Origin: Eledone cirrhosa
Lineage: Eukaryota; Mollusca; Cephalopoda; Octopoda; Eledonidae
Reading direction: 5' to 3'
Length of the DNA: 64,000 bases
NCBI GenBank assembly: GCA_964016885.1
Contig: OZ024743.1
Span: forward strand, 176,310,574-176,374,573
Below are positions 1 through 9,462 of this stretch, one piece after another. A program made the position numbers and the translations under genes. Position 1 is the stretch's first letter. Every line of letters starts with the position of its first letter. Below the pieces are notes generated by a model. That model was not told where the DNA came from and did not search any database. It saw only the letters and a list, made by a program, of their open reading frames with translations.

Positions 1-213
1 GGCAATACTAAAATGCGTGCGAGAGGTGTAAGGGAGATAACTGCGAAAGTCCGAAAAGTTTTTAGTTGATAAGAAAATTATGATGCTGTTGTATAATTCA
101 ATCCGGAGCTTTGTAGTTATGTAAGAGGTGTTTCGAGACGTGTGGACAACGTGTGAATAATTCATTTCTCGTGTTTTGGCAATCACTATTGCATAATCTC
201 TAAAGAGACCGGT
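1..213. other. Unassigned AT-rich flank
   Basis: No open frame, repeat or regulatory motif that I can support is visible in this stretch. It leads into the 37-bp tandem duplication that follows. Confidence 0.4.
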
Positions 214-287
214 TTCTGCGCATGCGCGTTCGTACGGTGGTCCTTCCTATTTCTGCGCATGCGCGTTCGTACGGTTGTCCTTCCCAT
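214..287. repeat. 37-bp tandem duplication with NRF1-like palindromes
   Basis: Two copies of a 37-bp unit lie head to tail (214-250 and 251-287) and differ at only a few bases. Each carries TGCGCATGCGCG (217-228 and 254-265), which contains the perfect 10-bp palindrome GCGCATGCGC. This matches the animal NRF1 recognition consensus. The GC-rich, CpG-containing unit stands out from its AT-rich surroundings. It may be part of a dispersed repeat that continues to about 358, because that sequence resembles one I associate with cephalopod genomes. No gene start is recognisable next to it, so promoter activity is only a possibility. Confidence 0.7.
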
Positions 288-704
288 TACGAGCTGAGGA
301 TCCGCTAAGGTGAAACAATTGTTCTCGGTATGGTGAACTAACTGCTGTGTAACCACTTCTATATATATATATATACACATATATAAAGAGATATATGTAT
401 ATGTATGTAGAGACAGAGCCATATATGGCACAAGAAACACGGTATATAGTATATATACCAAATACATATTCTGTAGAAGAATACCTACACAAGTGGAATC
501 AAAAGTGAAACCTTATAGCGCTATTTTATACCTGTATATTATGGCTAAAGATCGATCTATGTAATCGATCATCGTAATAAAAAAATAAAAATCAATATAT
601 TCGATCATCGAGCACAAACTATTGATTAAAATTAGACCACATGAGACTCAAGTACTCATCAGAGGTTTAGTTTTACCATTCTAATGGAAATATAGAATGA
701 ATAT
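288..704. other. Unassigned; short (TA)n and ATCGATC motifs
   Basis: Positions 288-358 are moderately complex and may be the rest of a dispersed repeat. A (TA)n-rich stretch follows at about 360-430. ATCGATC-type short motifs recur at about 549-610. Open frames crossing the region on the minus strand are low-complexity and have no domain that I recognise. Confidence 0.4.
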
Positions 705-813
705 GTTAAATAAATCAATATACCTGGGAATATCCAAGCTAAGTCATATATATATATATATATATATATATGACTTAGCTGTTGATATTCCCAGGTATGT
801 TGATTTATTTACC
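705..813. mobile_element. Small foldback (snapback) element with a (TA)n centre
   Basis: The left arm (about 705-744) and right arm (about 771-812) are imperfect reverse complements. Both contain the block CCTGGGAATATC and a TAAATAAATCAA-type outer end, with a few mismatches and one small indel. The centre is an uninterrupted (TA)n run. The structure fits a miniature inverted-repeat element or a foldback around a microsatellite. No coding capacity is present. Confidence 0.7.
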
Positions 814-1181
814 ATATATATGTGTGTGTATATAATGTATACACTTTTATAATCATATAATATTTCTGCTGCTCGTAAACGGTGACTGCCAAATGAGAAT
901 GGAGACAATTTTGTTAGTAAAAGAGAGGACATATTAATGAATATAAGGTCATGGCTAGTAGAGAGGAGGATATGACTAACGTGGACAGATAAAATAATAA
1001 AGAGTGAGAAAATAATGCTACGAAGTAACTTTGGAATAAAAATTTGCGGCAAAATTTTATAGGAATATATATGAAAAGACAGTCAGTTAAAATAGAAAAC
1101 ACACACAAAGGTGTTTACAATTTCTTCAGATAGAAGAATCAATAGAAACAGAGCCGGTTTTTAATATAATGACATATATAT
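814..1181. other. Unassigned AT-rich stretch
   Basis: Apart from short TG/TA runs at about 820-840, the sequence is unique-looking and AT-rich. Minus-strand open frames here are hydrophobic and low-complexity, without a recognisable family. Confidence 0.35.
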
Positions 1182-1568
1182 GGAGGCACATTGCTTAGTG
1201 GTTAGAGCATTGGCCTTGCAATCGAAAGGCTGTGAGTTCAATTCTCAGACCGGGTGATGGTTGTTTCCTTGAGCAAGACACTTTATTTCACATTGCTCCA
1301 GTTTAATCAGCTGTAGAAATGTGATGATAGGGACTGGGGTCCCTATCATTCCACTGCAAAGTGGTCGTGGAGGTGCCACGGCAAAAAAAGCAGTCAGCCC
1401 ACACTGTAAAGTGGACGTGTAGGTGCTACGGAAAAAAAGCACCCAGCTCTCACTGTAAATGAGGTTGGCGTTAGGAAGGGCATCCAGCTGTAGAAATCAA
1501 GCCAGAATCAGTTCCCTTGCAAGCAGGGAAAAGCGGACGTAAAATGATGATGATGATGATGATGATGA
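1182..1568 (+). mobile_element. tRNA-derived SINE with (ATG)n tail
   Basis: The head resembles a tRNA. An A-box-like TTGCTTAGTGGTTAG begins at about 1191 and a B-box-like GAGTTCAATTC lies at 1234-1244, spaced as in a Pol III type 2 internal promoter. The body contains two diverged copies of a motif around ACTG(C/T)AAAGTGG...GTGC(C/T)ACGG (about 1352-1440), so there is an internal duplication. The 3' part holds AGGAAGGGCATCCAGC, a segment I associate with cephalopod SINEs. The element ends in an (ATG)n run at about 1544-1567, as expected of a SINE 3' tail. The head could be mistaken for a tRNA gene, but it does not give a clean tRNA fold and is fused to the SINE body. Confidence 0.8.
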
Positions 1569-2098
1569 CAAGCCTCTTTCATTAAAATTTAGACAACACC
1601 AACTCAGTAATTTTGACTCTGTGTGTGCATGTGTGTGTATGGCTGTCATTCCAAGAGTGGATCTATATGATTTTAGTATTATGTGAAAATATACGTATGT
1701 TACTATTCGTGTGTATATGCCGTCATTACATGCTAATTTTCAGGGAAGTTTTACATATTTTTACAGTTCCATTGAATTGTACATGCCGTATCCTAAGCCG
1801 TTCTCTTTCTGCTACTGTAAAGCCCAGCTGCTCAAGATTTGTGCGGAGACAGTGAGTAAAATATCCAAGTGCATCAATAATCATAGGTGCAAATATAAAC
1901 TTACACTCAGGGTAGAGTATCTACATGTTACTCATTAGTTCGGCATAAATATTCTCCTTTTCAATAATATTTGACATTACATTAACATCTGCTGGACAAC
2001 TGATTTCTACTACACTGCATGCTTTCTTTTCTCTGTCCCCTGACAATGTGCTGTTCCGTTATGTCTATATTTTATTGGGGTTTCGACTGGATATACAT
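1569..2098. other. Unassigned unique-looking stretch
   Basis: No repeat or gene that I can support. A plus-strand open frame of 80 codons (1613-1855) overlaps it, but it is rich in C, V and L, partly from TG-rich DNA. It has no recognisable domain and no sign of conserved coding. Confidence 0.35.
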
Positions 2099-2280
<182 letters not shown>

Positions 2281-2485
2281 ATATGGTTGTAATGGTGATG
2301 GCCATGTTACCAGCTAATAAAAAGAACCACACGCACCATATGATTTTATCTTTTTCACTTTATATTTATCACTAATTATTCGTTAGTTCATCGAGGTTCT
2401 TTCGTCACATTTTTTGTAACCTCTTCAATGCCTAGCTGTTCTCTTTTGTGCCTCATCTTCTTTCCGGTTTTAATCTGCTACTTCA
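2281..2485. other. Short unique spacer
   Basis: Non-repetitive AT-rich spacer between two microsatellite blocks. No feature is recognised. Confidence 0.4.
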
Positions 2486-2770
2486 TCTTGTATGTGTGTT
2501 TGTATGTATGTATTTATTTATGTATGTATATATGTTTGTATGTATGTATGTATGTATGTATGTACGCATGTACGTTGTATGCATGTATGCGCGTATGTAT
2601 GTACCTATGTAAGTGTGTGTATGTATATATATAGAGAGAGAGAAAGAGAGAGAGAGATACATATACACACATATTATACATATATATGCGTGTGTTTGAA
2701 AGGATATGTCTTGGTGTATGTGTGTATGTGTGTGGTTGCAGGATTGTGTTTGTGTGTGTGTGAGAGTGCG
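2486..2770. repeat. (TATG)n, (GA)n and TG-rich microsatellite cluster
   Basis: A (TATG)n/(TGTA)n tetranucleotide array covers about 2486-2620. It is followed by an AGAGAG run at about 2633-2657 and TG-rich imperfect repeats to about 2770. The open frames here are translations of the simple repeats. Confidence 0.9.
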
Positions 2771-2924
2771 TATGCCTGCGTTTGCGGGGTTGTGTTCCAC
2801 TCTGTGTTTATAGTCAGAAACAACTAAAGACGTACAATGTACTTTTTCAAAGCGAGATTTCATCTAAGTCATCTTTTCTTTGAAGCATGTATTTTCATTA
2901 ATAAAACATCCAAGATATTATCCA
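2771..2924. other. Short unique spacer
   Basis: Non-repetitive sequence between the TG-rich block and the polypyrimidine block. No feature is recognised. Confidence 0.4.
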
Positions 2925-3162
2925 TAATCCTCTCTCTCACCCCCTCTTCCTCTCTTTCTCTCTCACTCAATATTTCTCCCTCTCTCATCTTTCTCTCACT
3001 GACTCTTTCTCCCTCTCTTTCACTTTCTTTCACTTACTTACTCTTTCTCCCTCTCCTCTCTCATCCACTTTTTTCTTTCTCTCTAACATCCTTTCTTTTT
3101 CTTTCTCTTTCTTCCTTTCCTTCTCTTTCTCTCTTTCGCCCCCCCCCCCCCCACCCCCCCCT
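2925..3162. repeat. Polypyrimidine tract with C-homopolymer
   Basis: About 210 bp of (CT)-rich, nearly all-pyrimidine sequence ends in a run of 14 C (3139-3152), one A and 8 C (3154-3161). The tract contains CACTTACTTACTC (about 3031-3043) and CCCTCTCCTCTC, which loosely resemble parts of the minisatellite unit starting at 3998. Such tracts are prone to triplex (H-DNA) and i-motif formation and to sequencing error. Confidence 0.9.
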
Positions 3163-3257
3163 CTATCTATCTATATCGTCGGAATAGGTCACCAATCAAT
3201 ATGATTTCTACTTAAATAACTACAATACTTTATTTGGTTATAAGACACACAACCTTT

Positions 3258-3945
3258 AATGTGTGTATGCGAGTGTGTATGTGTGTGTATGCATGTGTAT
3301 ATATGTGTGTATGGATGTGTATATGTGTGTATCAATGAATGTGTATAGGTGTGTATCTGTGAATGTGTATAGATGTGTATCTGTGAGTGTGTATGTGTGT
3401 GTGTATGCAATGCATGTGTATATGTGTGTATTTGTGAGTGTGTAGTGTGTGTATGCATGTGTATATGTGTGTATCTATGAATGTGTATGTGTGTGTGTAT
3501 GAATGTGTATATGTGTGTATTTGTGAGTGTGTATGTGTGTGTATGCATGTGTATATGTGTGTATCATTGAATGTGTATATGTGTGTGCATGCATGTTTAT
3601 ACGTGTGTATCGGTGAATGTGTAGTATGTGTATGCAATGCATGTGTATATTTGTGTATCAGTGATTGTGTATGTGTGCGTATGTGCATATGTATATGTGT
3701 GTATCAGTGAATGTGTATATGGGTGTGTATAAATGTGTATATGTGTGTATATGTCTGTATGCATGTGTATATGTGTCCATCTGTATGTATGCATGTGTAT
3801 CTGTGTTTGTGAATGTGTATTCATGTGTATGCCTGTGTCAGTGTATGTATGTGTGTATCAGTGAGTGTGTATATGCATGTGTATCCATGTATATGGCTGT
3901 GTCTGTGTGTGTATGTATGTATCTGTCTATGTATTTCTGTACGCT
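3258..3945. repeat. Degenerate TG-rich minisatellite
   Basis: About 690 bp is made of diverged copies of a module such as ATGTGTATATGTGTGTAT followed by CAGTGA, CTGTGA or GCATGC variants. The short module is about 20-25 bp, and the alternation of variant ends suggests a longer period of about 45-50 bp. All copies face the same direction. Long cysteine/valine/methionine or histidine/threonine frames on the two strands are translations of the repeat. Confidence 0.85.
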
Positions 3946-3997
3946 TTCTCTGCTCCATTTACCCAATGCTCTCCCCTGAACATTAGTGTTTCTTTTA

Positions 3998-6580
3998 TTG
4001 TTACCTCACCCTCTATATTACTTACTACCTCTCTCTCTAACTGTTACCTCACCCTCTATATTACTTATTACCTCTCTCTCTCTTTAACTGTTACCTCACC
4101 CTCTATATTACTTACTACCTCTCTCTCTAACTGTTAACTCACCCTCTATATTACTTACTACCTCTCTCTCTAACTGTTACCTCACCCTCTATATTACTTA
4201 CTACCTCTCTCTCTAACTGTTACCTCACCCTCTATATTACTTACTACCCCTCTCTCTCTCTAACTGTTACCTCACCCTCTATATTACTTATTACCTCTCT
4301 CTCTCTAACTCTTACCTCACCCTCTATATTACTTACTACCTCTCTCTCTAACTGTTACCTCACCCTCTATATTACTTATTACCCCTCTCTCTCTCTAACT
4401 GTTACCTCACCCTCTATATTACTTATTACCCCTCTCTATCTCTAACTGTTACCTCACCCTCTATATTACTTACTACCTCTCTCTCTCTAATTCTTACCTC
4501 ACCCTCTATATTACTTACTATCTCTCTCTCTCTAACTGTTACCTCACCCTCTATATTACTTATTACCCCTCTCTATCTCTAACTGTTACCTCACCCTCTA
4601 TATTACTTACTACCTCTCTCTCTCTCTCTAATTCTTACCTCACCCTCTATATTACTTACTACCTCTCTCTCTCTAACTGTTACCTCATCCTCTATATTAC
4701 GTATTACCCCCTCTCTCTCTAACTGTTACCTCACCCTCTATATTACTTACTACCTCTCTCTCTCTCTAACTGTTACCTAACCCTCTATATTACTTACTAC
4801 CTCGCTCTCTAACTGTTACCTCACCCTTTATATTACTGACCTCTCTCTCTCTCTCTAACTGTTACCTCACCCTCTATATTACTAATCTCACTCTCTAACT
4901 GTTACATCACCCTCTATATTACTTACTACCTCTCTCTCTAACTGTTACCTCACCCTCTATATTACTTACTACCTCTCTCTCTAACTGTTACCTCACGGTC
5001 TATATTACTGACCTCTCTCTCTCTAACTCTTACCTCACCCTCTATATTACTGACCTCTCTCTCTCTCTCTAAGTGTTACCTCACCCTCTATATTACTTAC
5101 TACCTCTCTCTCTAACTGTTACCTCACCCTCTATATTACTTACCTCTCCTTCTCTCTCTCTAACTGTTACCTCACCCTCTATATTACTTACTACATCTCT
5201 CTCTCTCTAACTCTTACATCACCCTCTATATTACTTACTACCTCTCTCTCTCTAACTGTTACCTCACCCTATATATTACTTTCTACCTCACTCTCTATAT
5301 TACTTACTACCTCTCTCTCTCTCTAACTGTTACCTCACCCTCTCTATTACTTACTACCTCTCTCTCTAACTCTTACCTCACCCTCTATATTACTCACTAC
5401 CTCTCTCTCTCTCTAAATGTTAATCACCCTCTATATTACTTACTACCTCTCTCTCTAACTATTACCTCACCCTCTATATTACTTACTACCTCTCTCTCTC
5501 TCTAACTGTTACCTCACCCTCTATGTTACTTACTACCGCTCTCTCTAACTATTACCTCACCCTTTATATTACTGACCTCTCTCTCTCTCTAACTGTTACC
5601 TCACCCTCAATATTACTTACTACCTCTCTCTCTCTCTAACTGTTACCTCACCCTCTATATTACTTACTACCGCTCTCTCTAACTATTACCTCACCCTTTA
5701 TATTACTGACCTCTCTCTCTCTCTAACTGTTACCTCACCCTATATATTACTTACTACCTCTCTCTCTCTCTCTAACTGTTACCTCACCCACTATATTACT
5801 TACTAGCTCTCTCTCTCTCTAACTCTTAACTCACCCTCTATATTACTTACTACCTCTCTCTCTCTCTAACTGTTACCTCACCCTCTATATTACTTACTAC
5901 CTCTCTCTCTAACTGTTTCCTCACCCTCTATATTACTGACCTCTCTCTCTCTCTAACTGTTACCTCACCCTCTATATTACTGACCTCCGACTCTCTCTAA
6001 CTGTTACCACACCCTCTATATTACTTACTACCTCTCTCTCTCTCTAACTGTTACCTCACCCTCTATATTACTTACTATCTCTCTCTCTCTCTAACTGTTA
6101 CCTCACCCTCTATATTACTTACTACCTGTCTCTCCACCTGTTACCTCACCCTCTATATTACTTACTACCTCTCTCTCTCTCTCTCTAACTGTTACCTCAT
6201 CCTCTATATTACTACACTACCTCTCTCTCTAACTGTTACCTCACCCTCTATATTACTTACCTCTCTCTCTCTCTCTCTCTAACTGTTACCTCACCCTCTA
6301 TATTACTTACTACCTCTCTCTCCACCTGCTACCTCACCCTCTATATTACTTACTACCTCTCTCTCTCTCTAACTGTTACCTCACCCTCTATATTACTTAT
6401 TACCCCTCTCTATCTCTAACTCTTACCTCACCCTCTATATTACTTACTACCTCTCTCTCTCTCTCTAATTCTTACCTCACCCTCTATATTACTTACTACC
6501 TCTCTCTCTCTAACTGTTACCTCACCCTCTATATTACTTATTACCCCTCTCTATCTCTAACTCTTACCTCACCCTCTATA
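3998..6580 (+). repeat. 43-bp minisatellite array, left block
   Basis: The basic unit is TAACTGTTACCTCACC, then CTCTATATTACTTACTAC, then (CT)n. It is 43 bp in the commonest form, with 41, 45, 47 and longer versions through change in the CT run. Recurrent variants include TAACTCTTACC, TTACTGACC, TTATTACCCC and AATCTCACTCTC. The block starts with a partial unit just after non-repetitive DNA. It stops in mid-unit after CTCTATA at 6580, where an insertion begins; the next bases of the unit appear at 12272. The orientation never inverts. No gene lies in this block. Confidence 0.97.
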
Positions 6581-6583
6581 TCT

Positions 6584-6636
6584 GTTAGAACACGAAAAGT
6601 GTGAAACAACAGAATGTTCACTTTTCGTGTTCTAAC
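6584..6636. repeat. 18-bp perfect hairpin at the insertion's left end
   Basis: GTTAGAACACGAAAAGTG (6584-6601) and its exact reverse complement (6619-6636) enclose a 17-nt loop. It starts three bases inside the junction with the minisatellite. A stem-loop hugging one terminus is a structural feature of rolling-circle elements; if it is functional, the element would read on the minus strand. Confidence 0.9.
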
Positions 6637-6732
6637 ATATATGCCTAACATCTTCATAAATTTTTCGGGGATAGCCGTGGTGGTGGTGATCGTATGTCAT
6701 TGGCTAATTTTCAACCAATCAGAGTAAGTGTT
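6637..6732. other. Spacer with inverted CCAAT motifs
   Basis: ATTGG (6699-6703) and CCAAT (6715-6719) form a short inverted pair. No gene follows that would make this a promoter, so I list it only as a visible motif. Confidence 0.3.
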
Positions 6733-7004
6733 GATATATATATATATATATATATATATACTATTCCCCCTCTCTCTATATATATCTTACGCTTTCGCTT
6801 TACACTCCTCCCCTTCAATAACACATTTCCCCCTCTCTATATATCTCTTCCACTGTTACTTACGCCTGTTTCTCTCTATCTGTTCCGTCTCTATATATAT
6901 ATCTCTCTTACTCTTTCGCTTTGCACTCCTCCCCTTCAATACCATCTCTCCCCCTCTCTATATATTTGTTACTCTATCGCTGCACGCTCCTCTTTTTCAA
7001 TATA
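6733..7004. repeat. (TA)n plus degenerate pyrimidine-rich tandem repeat
   Basis: (TA)n at 6733-6760 is followed by at least three diverged copies of a pyrimidine-rich module containing CTTTCGCTTTACACTCC, CCCCTTCAATA and CCCCCTCTCTATATAT (about 6766-6840, 6894-6955 and 6956-7004, spacing irregular). Open frames of up to 173 codons across it are made of S, Y, L and I from this repeat and are not supported as genes. Confidence 0.6.
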
Positions 7005-7210
7005 TCAATTACACACGCTTTACACTCCTTTATCCCCAGCGCCCCTATATATACACCCCCCTCCCGCATCTATATTTTAATGTTCCGTTGCACCGTGAAT
7101 ATATGTGTCTATATATATATACATATATATTGTATATACACATTCATGTATGTGTATACACACTCATGTATGTATATACACTGGTTTTATGTGTGTATTG
7201 TAAATTTGTA
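7005..7210. other. AT/TG-rich spacer
   Basis: Low-complexity TATA and TGTAT-rich sequence with no supported gene or element. Confidence 0.4.
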
Positions 7211-7318
7211 CTGTTAAAACACGAAACTAACATTCGATTGACACTTTGATTACCTGTACAGGCAATAGTTATTAGAATGCTGTTGAAGTGTGTATATATT
7301 TTTGGGGGACATCCTGTA
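7211..7318 (-). mobile_element. Tc1/mariner-like transposon end
   Basis: Read on the minus strand, the end is ACAGGATGTCCCCCAAAAA followed by a TATATACACACTTCAACA-like segment. This resembles the CAGGGTGTCCCAAAA-type termini of mariner/Tc1-group elements. Only one end is visible. There is no transposase frame, and the matching terminal repeat was not found nearby. It is probably a solo or truncated non-autonomous copy. The inner limit at about 7211 is approximate. Confidence 0.5.
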
Positions 7319-7671
7319 TATACACACATTATATATAATACAATAAACAGATAAATACACACATATATATATGAGCTTATTTAATTATAAATATTGTGAA
7401 TTTTATATATATTGTGAATTTTATATATATAAATGGCTTCTACAGGACTAGAACTGTTTCATTCGAAAGAAATCATCATAATATTGAGAGGGGGGACTAG
7501 ATAAAATATTTCAAATCAAATGTGTATAAGTTATAAGTTAAAATGTATAAATAGAGACGATAGTGGAGGTATATCTGTTTAGTGGAACAGTAGACGATAG
7601 AATTAAATACAGACGAGAATCTCCCTTTAATGAAACAGCAGACGATAGAATTAAGGCAATTTAAATTTTAA
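7319..7671. other. Unassigned AT-rich stretch with small direct repeats
   Basis: Two short tandem or near-tandem duplications are visible: ATATTGTGAATTTTATAT (about 7389-7427) and CAG(T/C)AGACGATAGAATTAA (about 7589-7653). Nothing else is recognised. Confidence 0.45.
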
Positions 7672-7725
7672 GCATTTGCATTTCATCGTTACGGGGTCGA
7701 TAAAATAAAATACCAGTAATACACT
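7672..7725 (+). mobile_element. SINE body fragment
   Basis: Contains GCATTTCATCGTTACGGGG, then TCGATAAAATAAA and TACCAGTAATACACTG. It aligns with the central part of the SINE copies at 9107 and 10590 (CTTTCATCCTTACGGGG, GATAAAATAAAGTACCAG). The tRNA-like head is missing, so it is 5'-truncated or strongly decayed. Confidence 0.7.
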
Positions 7726-8092
7726 GTCACTATAAGTAGACGACTTTCAAATTGAATTGTTGGTTCCATTTCTTTAGTATTTTCAATTGTAGTTATCTAC
7801 TTAAAAAGCGTTACACGGTTAGAGACATAATTCGTAAGTTATATCTTCCCTATTAAACCATTGCATTATTTCGCCTACAATATAACAAAAATGAAATGTT
7901 CTTTAAAGAAACAGGAATATAACTTTATAAAAAAAAAAGTTGCATCCGCTTCTTTTATCATTGATAATTTTTTCGTTTTAATATTAATTGTTTTTTGTAG
8001 TTGTTTATATTAAAAATCTTACTGTAATATTTACTTAAACGAAGGCAGACATCTAAACTTATAGATTAATCTTGAGCGAAGGACTAGATAAA
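7726..8092. other. Unassigned AT-rich stretch with a dispersed repeat fragment
   Basis: Mostly unique-looking AT-rich DNA. Positions 7977-8024 (TTTAATATTAATTG, TTTTTTGTAGTTGTTTATAT, TAAAAATCT) closely match 11123-11165, so both are pieces of one dispersed repeat. The second copy continues after a short extra stretch with a matching CTTACACTAATATTTA. Confidence 0.55.
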
Positions 8093-8404
<312 letters not shown>

Positions 8405-8494
8405 TTTGAATTTCTCCTAAGTATTCAATACTCTGTTGAGAAATACATTTTACATAAACAGTCTTTGTACCATTTATACGGTATGAATTACTTA
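8405..8494. other. Short AT-rich spacer
   Basis: AT-rich spacer with no recognised feature. Confidence 0.35.

Positions 8495-8536
<42 letters not shown>
8495..8536. repeat. (TA)n microsatellite
   Basis: Uninterrupted TA dinucleotide run of about 42 bp. Confidence 0.95.
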
Positions 8537-8537
<1 letters not shown>

Positions 8538-8613
8538 CGTATGATTAGAACTGTGTTTATTATTAATATTTTAATGGATTTAATGAAAAATTTTAGGTGT
8601 TCATATATATATT

Positions 8614-8676
8614 CTAAAACTGCGCGAAATCGTGAATCCGCGATAGTTGAACCGCCAAGTAGCGAGGTATCACTGT
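8614..8676 (-). mobile_element. pogo/Tigger-like transposon terminus
   Basis: Read on the minus strand it begins TACAGTGATACCTCGCTACT, then GGCGGTTCAACTATCGCGG and ATTCACGATTTCGCGC. This resembles the CAG(T/G)NATACCTCGC...CGCGG termini of pogo/Tigger-group elements. Only one end is seen and no transposase remains. The family call rests on similarity of the terminus alone. Confidence 0.45.
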
Positions 8677-8706
8677 ATATATGTTTAAATATATAGTGTA
8701 GCTGTG

Positions 8707-9078
8707 ATGTATCTCGCGAGTGAATCGAGACCTGTCACTGATTTTGGTGTCCCCACTGCCGATGTGAATGAGCAACGCTGCACTTGTGAATTGGGTCTTG
8801 ATGTTGCAGGCAGTTCATATACTTACAATGATGCGGTCCCACAAGCTTGTTCACATTCCTGTGCTAATAATCTAGATGGGCGTATTAAATTGGATGTGAA
8901 AGCAGCTTACCGGATGCGGAATCGGGAGAAGTTGAGACAAAAACAGGCCGATTATAGAGCTGTGAATTTTGCTAAATTAACACAAAAACAGGCCAAGTAT
9001 AGATGTTCAAAACGGTATGAGTTGGCTAAAGAGCAGACCGAGTACAGATCTGCAAATATCTTATTGCACAAACAATAA
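8707..9078 (+). CDS. Hypothetical 123-aa protein with 15-residue repeats
   Basis: An ATG at 8707 opens a 123-codon frame ending TAA at 9076-9078. I do not recognise the family. Residues 1-60 hold CTC (25-27) and CSHSC (48-52). From residue 68 the protein has an exact 15-residue period: YR starts at 68, 83, 98 and 113, with shared elements such as N..KL.QKQA. This half is basic and charged, is probably helical, and could be nucleic-acid binding. Comparable charged YR...QKQA repeats occur, to my memory, in transposon-linked proteins of invertebrates. It sits between a pogo-like terminus and a SINE inside the 5.7-kb insertion, so a transposon-derived fragment is more likely than a host gene. No splice sites, promoter or poly(A) signal is identifiable. 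The frame may be an exon or a decayed remnant. Confidence 0.35.
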   Translation: MYLASESRPVTDFGVPTADVNEQRCTCELGLDVAGSSYTYNDAVPQACSHSCANNLDGRIKLDVKAAYRMRNREKLRQKQADYRAVNFAKLTQKQAKYRCSKRYELAKEQTEYRSANILLHKQ

Positions 9079-9106
9079 TTCTGCACAAATGTTGCTCCAT
9101 TATTTT

Positions 9107-9285
9107 GGCAGTATTGGTAGAGGGTCGGATGCCATGCTTTCCAGCATAGTTACGTCCCTTTACGATCTGAGTTCAAATCCTGCCGAGGTTGACTTTGCCT
9201 TTCATCCTTACGGGGTAGATAAAATAAAGTACCAGTAATGCACTGGGTAATTGCTGGCCTTGTGCCTAAAGTAGAAACAATTATT
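9107..9285 (+). mobile_element. tRNA-derived SINE, copy 1
   Basis: The tRNA-like head has GCAGTATTGGTAGAGGGTC (A-box region, from about 9109) and GAGTTCAAATCCTGCCGAGG (B-box region, from about 9169). The body follows as TTTGCCTTTCATCCTTACGG, GATAAAATAAAGTACCAG and a TTGTGCCTAAAGTAGAAACA end. The layout and body match the cephalopod SINE type. Similarity to the copy at 10590 continues about 130 bp past the SINE end, so the two are parts of a larger duplicated or composite unit. Confidence 0.85.
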
Positions 9286-9462
9286 AGATCTAATGTTGCA
9301 ACGATACAGTTAAATGTTGTCTGTGTATTTTAAAAAAGATTTGCTTATAATCTTTTCAAATTTCATTACGCCAATGATTCAAGCTCAAATTGACATTATC
9401 TAAAAAATTGTACAAACAGCGGTGGATTAGCAGTAGTGAACAGATAAATCAGTCAATTTATT
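9286..9462. repeat. SINE-downstream segment shared with 10768-10920
   Basis: TCTAATGTTG (9289), AAATGTTGTCTGTGTATTTT (about 9313) and ATTTGCTTATAATCTTTT (about 9338) correspond in order to TCTAATGTTG, AAATGTTGTTTGTGTATTTT and ATTTGCTCATAGGCTTTT after the second SINE (about 10810-10880). Beyond about 9400 the likeness fades. Confidence 0.6.

Noticed and set aside
186..492. Minus-strand frames of 81 and 93 codons
   Set aside because: They translate the 37-bp tandem repeat and a TA-rich run. The same residues repeat because the DNA repeats, and they look like dispersed-repeat translation.
1182..1260. Possible tRNA gene
   Set aside because: A- and B-box-like motifs are present, but the cloverleaf is degenerate and the segment is continuous with a SINE body and tail.
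1613..1855. 80-codon plus-strand frame
   Set aside because: No homology signal or domain, and it starts in TG-rich low-complexity DNA; most likely chance.
6699..6719. Inverted CCAAT boxes as a promoter
   Set aside because: Five-base motifs are expected by chance, and no gene or transcription start follows.
6694..7249. Overlapping plus-strand frames of up to 173 codons
   Set aside because: They consist of S/Y/I/L strings from (TA)n and a degenerate pyrimidine repeat, with no domain.
8704..8706. GTG as start of the 8707-9078 frame
   Set aside because: In a eukaryotic context the ATG three bases later is the reasonable start.
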